Below are positions 1 through 10,957 of a stretch of DNA of 64,000 nt, in pieces; the stretch's first letter is position 1; every line of letters starts with the position of its first letter. The translations under genes and the position numbers were made by a program. The stretch is from Earliella scabrosa (lineage: Eukaryota > Basidiomycota > Agaricomycetes > Polyporales > Polyporaceae), in NCBI GenBank assembly GCA_022605405.1, contig JABYQQ010000010.1:62001-126000 (forward strand). The letters run 5' to 3'. The notes below the pieces were generated by a model. The model saw only the letters and a program-made list of their open reading frames with translations, was not told the origin of the DNA and made no database searches.

Positions 1-388
1 TGCTTGTTACTCGATTGATTTTACCAAGCTCGAGACCGCCGGACGTTGTTCAACCACCTACTCTATTGGCCTGATCCTAATGCATCCCTCCTTATCGCGC
101 TCTATACCCCATTCTCACAAAGCCCTATGACAAGCGATGCTCCATGTGGTACATAGGTAATGATTCGCCGACGTCTGCATCAGACCCGACCCTCGGGGTT
201 CGGAGGCGGAGGTGGTGGCCTGTGGTGGCTGGAGCCAGACTTGCGTTCTATGGGCGCTAGTCGAGCGCGTATGACGATGCTCGTTACGTCCATGCAAGTG
301 AGTTCGCTGAGGGCGTCTTGCCCACGACGGTCATGTCTTCTGCTGCCCATCTCTAGCTCCCTCTCATACCACAACCTACCTCTTCGAC

Positions 389-3088
389 ATGCTGGACGAC
401 ACGGACCCGCCATCTCCGTCTGGTGCTCTTCTCGCCTTAGCCCCTGTGGACCATGAATGGCAGCCTATTCTCCACGTCTCGAACCAAGTCGTGCTCTACA
501 ACCCTACCTCTCATGCACTCTCGATCAGGACACACTCGAGGCCGCCCTCACCCTCACTCGCACGACATGCACGCTGTCCGTATTGTCATAGGTCCCTGTC
601 CAATGGCCGACGGCATGCCGGTGACGGTGACCTGGACAGTGACATCGACTCGGAGGAGCAGAACTTCGAACGCGCGTCGAACAGGGCGGCGAACTACTTC
701 CAACTGCTTGAGGTTGCCAACGAGTCATCTCGGCCCGCGAGCCCTATGAGCGCAGCGAGCTCGGCTGGACCAAGCGCGTTTCGTGCGGACAATATGGCGG
801 AGGGCTACTTCAAGGCCTTCTTTCAGGAAGTCTGCAGATTGGGTATGGGTGCAAATGGGAGTGTATTCCTGTGCCAGGTGTGTTCTCTCGCCGAACGAAT
901 CGCGTGGTTCCCCAGATCTCATGTCCGTTGCAGCATGTCCTTGACGGAAACTCTCTTGGTATGTAATCCCGCCACCCAAACACAATCATCCCTATAGCCT
1001 ATACTCCGTCAGGGTACTTTGCTGTCAAGAAGGTCGCGGTGGGACAATCTCATTCATACCTATTGGACACACTCCGTGAGGTATGCTTGTGTCCGTCAAG
1101 GTTCATGTGTACGTACGCGTTTCTCAGAGTTACACCGACATGTGCGCAGGTCCGTCTTCTGGAAAAGCTGCACCACCCAAACATCATCACCTATCACCAC
1201 GCATGGCTAGAGTCGTGTCAATTCTCCTCTTTCGGACCCAGAGTCCCCACGTTACAGTGAGCAGGAGGCTTTCCGTTCGTGCTTCGAGGCGCTACTGACA
1301 TACACTCACACACTCCACTAGCATCCTAATGCAGTGGGCGGAGGGAGGAAGCTTGGATGACTTGATTGATACACGTTTGGGTAGGCGTGCCCCGAACCTG
1401 CCTCACCTCCGTGCAACAACAGGTGCATCTCCTGGGAACTTGTCAGTTCCTCCCTCTTCCACCCCATCACCTGAACCACAAGGCGGTCAGCCCTACTCTC
1501 GCAATGCGCGCATTCGCGCATTCCGTGAACTCCAACGTGCACCGCCTGAAGAGCGTGAACGACTCCGGCGTGAGATGGGTCTGAATGGGGGTGGCGCGCA
1601 GGGTTCGAAGACACAGGCGGACTGGAAGCCCGTCCACCTGCTGAGCGCAGAGGAGGTCCACGACCTGTTCGAAGATGTCGTTGCAGGCCTCGCGTTTCTG
1701 GTGCGGTCTCCTGAGGTACCCTGATGCGCGTCTTGTGGAGCTCATCGCATTGCACCCACAGCATGAGAAATCGATCTTGCACTTGGATCTCAAGCCCGGC
1801 AACGTCCTTTTGACGTGGGACGAAGGAAGGCTGGTGTGAGTGTGGTCACACTCGGTATACGTTACCTGGAGCTCTTCTCATGGAACGCACAGGCCCCGTG
1901 CAATGTTGTCCGATTTCGGGACATCGCAAGACATGCTCAACGCGCGCACACGGTCAGGGAACACCGGGACGTTCGTATATCTTGGCGCAGTTGATCCTAC
2001 AGAGTACGAGACGCTGACGAGTTGCGCATGCGCAGCCTGGAATATTCGGCGCCGGAATCGCTGCCGGAGCCCAGCACGGGGCAACTGCTCCAGGTAGACT
2101 CGAAGGCAGACATGTGGTCGCTCGGCATGATCCTGCACAAGTTGCTCTTCTTCCGGCTGCCGTATCTGCACACGTCCGACAACGATGACCCCAGCCGTCC
2201 AAGAGACGGGAGAGAGTACTCGGACAAGCTCGAGGCGGAGATCTTGAATTATCGGGGCTTCGTGTCCTCGTCGGTGCTGTCAAGCGCGTTCGAATCTCGA
2301 CGATTACCAAAGGCGTACTTGCTGTTACTGGAGACCTTGCTCAATATCAAGCCTTCCTCCCGCCCGTCGTCCGAACGCGTCCTCGGTGTCATCAAGGAGG
2401 GCAGGGTGCGGATGATCTTCCTATTGCGCTAAATCCGTGATGCTCACAACGAATCTTGTAGCTCAAACCAGTCAGGCGTCCACGCGCCACGGCCTCGACT
2501 TCAGCTTTGGCCGTCGCTCGTCCAGGCCATGCACGGGTCAGCCCCGAGCGTAGTCACGAGCCGATGGCTCACAGCTTGGAGGACACCAGCGACGCTACTG
2601 TCGAAGAGATCCACGAAGATGACGGTGACCAAAGGGAAGACGAGAAGCGGCCGCTCCCTGACAGCGGCCATCCTCAAGCTCCTCGGAGACCCTGGCACAA
2701 CTTCGAACGATGGTGGGCCCGCACTCCAACATACCTGCCTAGAGCAGTCTGGCTCCGAACCATGAAATCGTCCATCTTGGTCATCAAGGTACGTCCCTTC
2801 CGCTCTCCCTCCCTCTTGCGTCCATCACCCCTCGGGGGGACGGGGCGCATTTCATTGTCCTTTGTGAGCTGTTTGCGAATGATTGACTGCTGGACGAACC
2901 CCCGGTAGGTGGTCAGCCTCTCTCGCATCTGTCCGGACGGCAAGTCAAATCCGTTCGTCGCCGGCGCCGCGCTCGCACTCGCGATCATCGACACCTGGTT
3001 CGATGGGCTCAACGCTACCCTCGCGTTCGGTGCGGCGCACTTCACCCTCCTCTCCCTCGCCTGCGCTGGCGGCCGGTGTTGCGACTAA
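389..3088 (+). CDS. IKS1: IKS1-like serine/threonine protein kinase, 10 exons, 698 aa
   Basis: Spliced by eye: 389..877, 934..958, 1013..1080, 1150..1256, 1322..1700, 1762..1835, 1893..1970, 2036..2405, 2462..2788, 2909..3088. All phases close and there is no internal stop. The N-terminal region carries a CPYC zinc-like motif. The kinase domain runs from about residue 145: glycine loop GMGANG at 152-157, ATP lysine K177 in FAVKK, catalytic loop HLDLKPGN with D365, DFG at 388-390, and an APE motif at 412-414. HLD in place of the usual HRD, the N-terminal motif and the phrase HHPNIITYHHAWLE fit the fungal IKS1 family (recalled, not searched). The last exon encodes two hydrophobic segments (about 655-670 and 678-695), suggesting membrane association. 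A 25-nt micro-exon is inferred from frame and family fit. The gene runs tail-to-tail with the GPI-protein gene. The start is the first ATG that gives the conserved N-terminus. Confidence 0.9.
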
Positions 3089-3976
3089 GGCTCTCCCCTC
3101 GGCTGGCCCGCGCTTGGATTCTGTATGGCGGTGATATGTTGGACAGGTACGACTGTGGATGGAGGATTGTATCAGTATTGTCGACATCGTTCGTGCCCAT
3201 TCGCCCATGTAGTGTACCGCCGCCGGTTCCTGTCATGCACACACGACTTTGCTATTGCATCTCACATCGCTACGGACTTTGGCTCGCGCATATACCTCCA
3301 CATTATATTGAATCTATCTCTAGCACTCACAGAGACCAGCGATCATACCGTTTGCGTGCCTCCGCAATGCATGTCAAGTTATCAACCGGTTGGAATTCCC
3401 GCAGTGAGCCAAGCAGCAGACAAAAAATGAATTAGAGAATCGAAGGCAGGATACCGAGTAGACAGTTAGGTACAGGGCGGCGGTACGTATCCCATGCGGG
3501 CCAGCGCACGATCAGACAGACAGGCAGGCCGCTGCAGACGGGGCCGACACCGTACGGTACGGGTAGGGACAGTAGTGCTAAACGAGCGTAGTCCTTCTTC
3601 TCATCCCATCCAAGTAGTGATGATATGCGCGCAGACCGCATACGGTGGCGGCCGCGGCGGAAAAAGAAGGCGTGCGTGTGTGCGTGGGGTTCGGTGTGTA
3701 ATAGCTAGCGTATGGTAACGGGAGTATTGGTAAGTGGGCGGTAGGCGGTAGTAGGTGTGTGGGGATGGGGTGGGGTCGGGCGAGGTCCGTGGTCCAACAT
3801 GCGTGAGAGAAGCGTCCCTTATGCTCATCATCATCCAAGAAGCGTCAGTGTGGTGGAGGGGGTGAAGGGGGTGTAGAATGCGGGTATAGACATGGTCACA
3901 TCACGAAGTTTGTCGAACGCGAAACGCAAAGTCACGGAAGATATGACGATAGCCGCGGGCAGGGAAGGGGAGGGGC
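3089..3976. other. Convergent intergenic region, no gene seen
   Basis: This is the tail-to-tail interval between the IKS1-like kinase and the GPI-anchored protein gene. It holds G-rich low-complexity stretches (about 3640-3880) and only short open frames with no protein-like composition. It presumably contains both 3' untranslated regions. Confidence 0.6.
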
Positions 3977-5836
3977 TCAGTGCAGCGACGCAAGCACCGC
4001 GAGCAGCGCCCCTGCAATCGCGCCGACGCTCACCGCGTGGGTGGAACCGCTGTTATCCTCGCCAGCGCCGTCGGTGGTGCCGCTAGCACCGCCAGGCAGG
4101 CGCGTTCCTGCGGGAGGCGCGGTGCCAACGGCAGAAGCGCCAGTCGCAGCGGCACCAGTCGAGTCTGTGCCAGATGATCCTGTAGAAGGAGGCGCAACGG
4201 AAGCAAGCTTTGCGACGGAGGACCAAGCAGCAGCGGAATTCGCGGCGAAGTTTCCTTGGGTGTAAGGAACGAAGGAGATGGCACCGGTGCTGTCAAGCTG
4301 GACGAGGGAGGTGATGCCCGCTGCGTACTGCGCCTTGGGGTCCTTGGTGGTAGGCCCAGGCAGCGTGGAAGTAGAGTTGTTCTCGACGTTGATGACGTAG
4401 GTCATGGAACCATCGTCGGGGATGAAAGCGAACTCTTGCTGGACGCCCTCCGGCTGGAAGAAGGTTGCAGTCTTGCCGTGCGTGGCAGGGAAGGAGGGAC
4501 CGCCATCGACGCCGGGGTAGGTTTGAGGCTGCGGCTGGAAGAACGCGACTGTATGATGACAAGTGAGCGGTGGCTTCTTGTATTGAACAATGGTGCTTAC
4601 AGTGAATGACGAAGATGTTGGCAGAGCCCGCGTCAGTACCCGGAACGTTGATGAAGTGAACGTGATTGTGAGCAAGAGCCATCACTGGCTCGTAATCGCT
4701 ACCGTAGGGAGTGCTCTGGGTGTCTTCCCAGCCGAGCGGGTCTGGTTGTGCGGCCTTCAGCTCACCCATGTTCAAGGCATACATCTGGTTGTGCGAAACC
4801 GCGTAGAAGACATTCGTGTCGTGGTCAAGGATGGTAGTGAAGGATGATGGGTCGAAACTGCCAGCGTTGACTGCTTGTGTTGACCATGTTTTCGAAGTCG
4901 CGTCGTAGATGTAGATGGTCGAAGGGTTTGCCTTGTCGGCGTTCAGGACGTAGATGGCGTTGAAGAATTGCGCGAGCCAGCAGGTGGTGCCGGTGCCATC
5001 AAAGGGTCTGTTACTATTTCAGAGCGCTGGACGACGCATAACTTTTGTAAGACTTACGGCCTGCCGTCGGTAGTGATATCCGTGGCGCTGCCTGCAGAGC
5101 GAATGATGGGTCAGTACAAATGTTTGTTTCAAAGTCGCCACAACGCGCGGGAGTTTGAACATAATTCCGGAGAAAATCATACGCGAGCATCACCAGCGCC
5201 GTATACATAGCGCAACCCGATGCGCCTGGTAAAACTCGATCGTGTGACGGCGTCGCGTGGCCGTCGCGGTCAATGTGTGCTATGGCGGAGACCGGGGCGA
5301 TAGCCCACCACCGTTAGCAGTGAAGGGCACCGATGGCACCGTTGCTACGTCCGCCGCAGGCTGTGGGAGACCCGCGCAGGAATAGCAGCAGCACTCCAAC
5401 GGGTTCCAAAAATAGCTCGGGAAGCATGGACGTGGCGCATTGCGTCGAGTGCGCTGGCCGCGACGGCGACGGCAGCGGCGACATCGACGACAACGACTAG
5501 ACGGGGAAGGGCGACGCAAAGTGCTGAGGGGTTGGAGCGTTCGCCCAGCAGTGCAAAAGCCACGGCGACCGCAGTGTGGGGAGACACTTGAGGTTGGCAA
5601 CCGGGAGCGCGACGGCCTGCCCATCACGGGCAAAGCTCACAAGTACACGGGGTATCAAGACGAGCCAACGACTCACCACTTGTCCATGAATCCTGCTGGC
5701 CTGCATTCCAATCCTTGCCGTTGAGACCGAAGGCGAGAAGATTGAAGTCGACGTCAAAGGTGACGCATGGGTCGGCGTAGACGGCTTTTGGGACAGCGAG
5801 GAGCAAAAGAGAGACGAGGGTAGGTATGCTGAACAT
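3977..5836 (-). CDS. Secreted, probably GPI-anchored hypothetical protein, 390 aa
   Basis: Model on the minus strand: exons 5677..5836, 5058..5091, 4601..5007, 3977..4548; splice sites are GT-AG and the phases agree. The protein begins MFSIPTLVSLLLLAVPKA, a classic signal peptide. The middle (about residues 55-300) is an extracellular-looking domain rich in Asn, Thr and aromatics. Residues after about 320 are Ser/Thr/Gly/Ala-rich, and the chain ends in a hydrophobic tail (VGAIAGALLAVLASLH) behind small residues, as expected for a GPI signal. No catalytic motif is recognised. It may act at the cell wall or surface. Two oddities: a 34-nt micro-exon, and an unusually long first intron of 585 nt (5092..5676) in a genome where introns are about 50 nt, so an internal exon may be missed. 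It is transcribed divergently from the gene at 6493. Confidence 0.72.
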
Positions 5837-6492
5837 GTTGGACGCCGGGTGAGGCAAGGGAGAGGATGGGATGAGGAGGAAAGAAAGATGCGAAGGCAAG
5901 GACAAGAAACGCCGTACTATACCTGCAGCCTGCTTCCTTCACCGCATCCTGCCGACCCACGTGATGGCCGAGCTCTCTCTGCAAATCACCCGCTGGGCGG
6001 CGGATCCTCGCCAGCGACCGTCCTTCTCAGCGAGCAGACACGCGAAAACATGTTCAGGACGGGTACGGGAACGAGGACGGGGACGAGGACGGTGGCAGAC
6101 GTCAAGAGACCGTCTCTCTTAGCGAACGCCGTCATCGACCCGTAAACAGGGCGCCTATTGTTAGCTGCTACTAATACCATTTCGGGCCAGCGACATACTG
6201 GACGCACGCGAGCTCATCGTTACCCTCTTCAGGTCGTGATGTAGGCCAACCAAGTCGAAAGCATTCTTCGCAAACACGCTACGCTTTTGAAGGCATTCTA
6301 CTTCGATCTCGCCAGTGGTCTTGATCGTAACTCATTCAGTGCCAGCCTCGACTCGGAGACGTCAGCCAGCTTTGGTGGTTGCGTACTCTCATCCCAGCGC
6401 GACAGAGGCACTACCGACCCCAACTCTTCCAGCTCTTCACTCTTCCTCGTCTTGCTGCTTTGTGCCAGTGTACATATTCTGCTAGCTTCAGC
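5837..6492. promoter_or_regulatory. Shared upstream region of two divergent genes
   Basis: About 650 bp separate the start codons of the GPI-protein gene (minus) and the Ser/Pro-rich gene (plus). Short GA-rich runs are present (about 6060-6095). No clear TATA box was found. The assignment as a promoter region rests only on position. Confidence 0.4.
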
Positions 6493-7308
6493 ATGGCTAT
6501 CTTCAAAGCCAACGGACTGCCTTCAGCCACACCTTCGTCCAACCTAGGACCTGCCTTGTCGCTCAGAGTGCGTCGTGTTGTTTCTAGCGTCAAGTTCATG
6601 TCTTTGCCACCTCGGCGAAGGACGACTCTCGCCCAATCTGCGCCCGCGTCAACCTCCCCATTGCGCCACCCACACGCCCACAAGGCACATACGTCAGTTC
6701 CCATAGCCCCCTTCTGCGACGTCGATCATCTCTCGCTTCGCACACCTGTGACGCTCGACCCAGGATCGCACCCTTCCCCGCAGCCTACCATCTCGCTCTT
6801 GCGACTCTCGTTCGCGCAATGCCGAAAGGACATCCGCTGGCGCAAGGAAGGGTTCGAGATGGCCGACAGCGACGCTGAATGCATCCCATTCGCCCTTCGC
6901 ACTCACACCCTCGTTCCGCTTGACATCGCCTACGCTCGCAGCGACATCAGGCGCCGGCAAGAGGAATACGAGTCCCGCGCCGTCTCGCTGGACGTGAACC
7001 CGAAACAACCTCGCCCTCCCTCGACGCGAATTAGCCTACTGTCCACTTCGCTATCGTGCCCGACCATCTCCAACCGATCAACCCTCCCATCCGTCTACTC
7101 GCACCCAAGCTTCAGATTCTCCCTCGACGACGACGATCTGCTCGACGAGGCGGACAGCATCATCGAAGTGTACGAGGTGTATCACGCCTTGCCTCTGCAC
7201 GATCTGGGATACATGTCCGGGAGCGACAACACGGCTGCGGATCTCACGAGCAGCTCCTTCGACGAGGACAGTTTCCTGCGCATGGCTGAACGATCCCTGG
7301 ACTGGTGA
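6493..7308 (+). CDS. Hypothetical Ser/Pro/Arg-rich protein with acidic C-terminus, 271 aa
   Basis: A single open frame without introns. The frame is open further upstream, but 6493 is the first ATG (MAIFKANGLPS), so it was chosen. The first half is basic and Ser/Pro-rich and probably disordered. The middle has two short repeated-looking phrases, CRKDIRWRKEGFE and ARSDIRRRQEEYE, each followed by a stretch naming similar residues, which may be a degenerate internal duplication. The C-terminal 60 residues are strongly acidic (DDDDLLDEADSIIEVYEVY). No domain is recognised and no transmembrane segment is seen. The codon pattern is GC-biased like the neighbouring kinase gene. It could be a regulatory disordered protein; no function is proposed. 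Confidence 0.55.
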   Translation: MAIFKANGLPSATPSSNLGPALSLRVRRVVSSVKFMSLPPRRRTTLAQSAPASTSPLRHPHAHKAHTSVPIAPFCDVDHLSLRTPVTLDPGSHPSPQPTISLLRLSFAQCRKDIRWRKEGFEMADSDAECIPFALRTHTLVPLDIAYARSDIRRRQEEYESRAVSLDVNPKQPRPPSTRISLLSTSLSCPTISNRSTLPSVYSHPSFRFSLDDDDLLDEADSIIEVYEVYHALPLHDLGYMSGSDNTAADLTSSSFDEDSFLRMAERSLDW

Positions 7309-7439
7309 CCCGGTTTGAACGGCTCAAGACCCATGCTTACTGCTTTCCATCGCTCGTGGCGTGTTATTTTACCCCTGTCATGTCTCTCCTGACTGCTCTT
7401 AGAACATCCGCTGTATGCTGTCGCATTGAATAGAACCAA

Positions 7440-9230
7440 CCCCAGAACTCGCGTCCTCTGGCCACGGCGTCCTCGGAAGCGGCAATCACTGTGGGCAAAT
7501 ATGCCTTAAATCACCGGATTTATTGTGATTTTACCATGAACTCTGACTTAATTATGCAGGCATAAAATCCCGCAATTGCATAATGACATTATATAGTCTA
7601 GTATCACAAGCATACTCCGATAAGCTGTAGTCAAGCTCTACTGTCAAGTCAGAGATATCAGAGTAAGCACATTGGCAATCAAATCTGCATCAATGCACTG
7701 TTTGTATAGAGTGCTTTGTGTGTGCAAATTCATAATCAGATCAGTGGCTCCCTCAGAAACTTATTGTGAATTGAATTGAATCTGTGCCACCTGAAACAAA
7801 TATGAATGTTGACTAGCTTAGCTGCCAGATCCAAGTGGAAGCACAATATGATTGTTGCTTGACTCAAATCAGTCAGTTCTAATAATCAAAAATCACAGAT
7901 CTCACAATGAATACATGGTAAACAGACTTGATACTAATTATCTAAGATTTCACCATCTGTTCTAATATAGACACATGGCTATATATTGTATCACTTCAGC
8001 ATTAGCGGGTACAGATGTACACAAACATAGCCTGAAACTGATCAGCCATAGTTCATGCACAAATCCCTGGATAAACATTGGCTGTTGCTCCAGCCACCAG
8101 TTAGAATGTTCAATACATGAGAGACAGAAACTATAGAATGTGTCAAGGCAGAGCATATTCTAAATGCATTGCTGATAGAGTCAATATAATATCCAAAGTC
8201 TTTGTGAAAATATCAGAGAGAGTAGTATGAGATCAAATATTATATTAAATGTCAGGATGCTCAGAAATATGAGAGAGAAGTTACAATGACTTGATTTTGA
8301 TACAGACTCTTGACAAATCAGCATTCTAAGCATGCAAAAAACAGCTACGAGTGACCACTCTCAGCTAATTATACATTCAACCATTTCATCTCTCCTTTCT
8401 GCATCAGGAGTTCACCGAATCACTTAAGCCACTAGGAGCCATTGTGAGGCAATTAAGCTCCCTTAACGCCATTACTCGACTCATTGAAGGAAGGAGAACA
8501 AGCGCCAGAACACTGTCACCAGGAGCTTAATGGCTGCAAAACAGCCTCTTGTGGCAGCTTCATTGCAGACACAAAACAAATCTGTTCGCTTTTAAAATTC
8601 ATAGACCAACTCTCCAAGCCATGAAAAAGGGCCGTGCAAAGTTTGAGCCTGATGCACTCACTCAGCATCTGACAAACGAGCACGCTTTACGGGTCCCAGA
8701 TAATGATTGAAATAAGTGCAAAATAATGAGCATAAGTGATTTGGGGAACTCCTGATGCGCCCTCAATGATCAAGTGTCTTTGAAATTAAAAATGAAGCCA
8801 TTTGGGATGACATCAAACACAATCAGTCTTTTCCTGCTTTCCGAGAGGTGCTCTACAAGGAAGGACAAGTTACATGAAAGTCACATAGAGTGGTTGAGTC
8901 TACATGCTCAGGTGAGCCGCAGATTGGTTCTGGTACCTGGAAATTTGAAGTGGCCAGATAATTTCCGACAGACACTTCCATACTGGAGTGTTGTGCCCCA
9001 GACATCAAATAGATATCAGACAAACCAATATTGGAGTGAGGTCTAAGTGCTGGCTGCAAAATATCTGCTCGATATCCAACACTGCCCCAGCAGATAACTT
9101 CTGACCCAATACCCAGAGCACACAGTACACCCCTGGGCACGTACATTGGGCCTACCTTATGATAGCATAATTGGGGGCTCACAGTTGACATATCACTGGT
9201 CAGTGGTCGTGTTTTCAATTCTTAAACACC
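7440..9230. other. AT-rich gene-free tract
   Basis: Base composition drops sharply from the GC-rich gene just before it. Stops are dense in all frames. The longest open frames (about 90-120 codons near 8774-9218) do not look like protein. It is probably old, mutated repeat DNA, continuous with the minisatellite and Gypsy relic that follow. No terminal repeats were identified. Confidence 0.5.
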
Positions 9231-9279
9231 CATTTGCATAATTATATTATCATTTATATTGCTGATTATAGATTATGTT

Positions 9280-9945
9280 TGGCTATCTATCAATCATGCC
9301 TGCTCTCTATCAATTATGCTTACTCTCTATCAATACATAATCTCTATCAGTCATGCTTACTCTCTATCAATCATACATACACTCTATCAATTACGCATCC
9401 TCTCTATCCACGACACTTGCTCCCTATCAACTTTCACACATACACTCTCTATCAATCATACATACACTCTCTATCAACCATGCCTGCTCTCTATCAATCA
9501 CGCATGCTCTCTATCAATCATACATACACTCTATCAATCACGCATGCTCTCTATCAATCATACATACACTCTATCAATCACGCATCCTCTCTATCCACAA
9601 CACTTGCCCCTATCAATCACGCATCCTCTCTATCCACGACACTTGCTCCCTATCAACTTTCACACATACACTCTCTATCAATCTTACATACACTCTCTAT
9701 CAACCATGCCTGCTCTCTATCAATCACGCATGCTCTCTATCAATCATACATACACTCTATCAATCACGCATTACCTCTATCAACCACACTTGCTCTCTAT
9801 CAATCATGCCTGCTCTTTATCAATACATACTCTCTATCAATTATGGTTACTCTCTATCAATCATACATACACTCTATCAATCATGCCTGCTTTCTATCAA
9901 TTATGCTTACTCCCTATGAATACATACTCTCTATTAATCATGCAG
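9280..9945. repeat. Minisatellite built on TCTATCAAT units with higher-order duplication
   Basis: About 660 bp of imperfect units of roughly 19-27 bp, each carrying TCTATCAAT followed by variants such as CATACATACAC, CACGCATG or CATGCCTG. A segment of about 150 bp starting at 9396 recurs at 9622 (offset 226 bp) with one visible substitution, so the array grew by duplicating multi-unit blocks. The repeat is open in all three plus-strand frames, which explains the long low-complexity open frames here; these are not genes. Confidence 0.9.
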
Positions 9946-9949
9946 AAGT

Positions 9950-10340
9950 TCAAGGTGTAGGAAGAGGAGGTGGGGTGTGCGTTAAGGATGCAGTAGGAAC
10001 CGTCATATTGCACCATGAATTTGGCAACACAATTGTCACTACGTTGTATGTACTGGCAGCAATGGTGAAACATGGAGAGGAGGACAAGGTCGCCAACGAT
10101 GTAACATGGATTGGGTGTGCGAGTGCAGTTCACTTGTTCCGCTTGGATGAGTTTCGCCATAAGGAGATTATTCTGCACCTTCATGACATCCATGTCAATC
10201 TGAGTGATGATTTCTGCTATGTGTTGCACATCATCACCTAGTTCGTCACTGAGAGCAAGGACATTGCCATTAAGCAGTGGAGAAATGAGACAAGGAGCGT
10301 GACCGAGCTGCAGCTGGAAGCAAGAGAACTTAGAAGCCAG
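9950..10340 (-). pseudogene. Ty3/Gypsy retrotransposon relic, C-terminal integrase region
   Basis: The minus-strand frame contains GDLVLLSMFH followed by VAKFMVQYDGSYCILNAHP, the phrase typical of the end of Gypsy Pol (integrase C-terminal domain) in basidiomycetes. Upstream in the same direction, FQLQLGHAPCLISPLL matches the integrase phrase that precedes it, though in-frame stops and a missing stretch separate the pieces. No LTR, reverse transcriptase or protease remains. Its downstream end abuts the minisatellite. Confidence 0.7.
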
Positions 10341-10439
10341 TCAAGTCATTGATCATGCTCATGAGCGCGAAGCGTACATGCAGCAACACATGCACCCAGC
10401 CTGTCTAATTCCTCATGACGTGATACTGGATGGCCTGTA

Positions 10440-10952
10440 TGGGAGTGTGCAAGCGTGCACGCGGATCTGCAAGGAGACAGCACAGGTCCTCAGTACGGTG
10501 CACACAAGCAGTGAGCAAGACTAATAGTGGTATTATGTACCTGCAAGGAGACAGCGCGGGTCTAAATACAAGTACGTAGTCAGCTACTGGAACAGACACG
10601 GCGTGAACGAATGTAACATACCCTCAGTACGGTGCACACGAGCAGTGAGCAAGACTGAGGGAGGCGAGACGGCAAACGGGCGAGTATAAGTGACAGACGA
10701 GTCCGTGAGCGCTTCGGCTCGGCTAAACGAATCAGATGTATGAATATGGTAACGTAGGCGCTCTCGAGAAACGATCACGTTTGGCATGAACGGAATATGA
10801 GTATATCGAGGAACGAGTGGGCAGGAAATATCGGTGATACGTCAAGGATAGTGGCTGAAACAAAATAGACACGGTCCGGGACAGGTATCGTAAGTCCGGA
10901 CAGAATCCGGTGGGTGCGCAAGTCTGCGCGTCGGGTTGCGTGCTCCAACACT
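10440..10952 (-). repeat. LTR-like tract at the 3' end of the Copia relic
   Basis: Read on the minus strand, the tract begins TGTTGGAGCACGC and lies directly after a purine tract (CTCCCCCTCAAG on the plus strand at about 10953-10964). This is the same arrangement as LTR and polypurine tract in the intact Copia element of this window (CAACA followed by CTCCCCCTTG). The outer boundary is unclear. A segment containing AGTACGGTGCACAC occurs twice (about 10493 and 10623). No second LTR was found upstream of the pol relic. Confidence 0.45.
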
Positions 10953-10957
10953 CCCCC

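Noticed and set aside
9234..10241. 335-codon plus-strand open frame
   Set aside because: It is the minisatellite translated in one frame, then the antisense of the Gypsy integrase relic.
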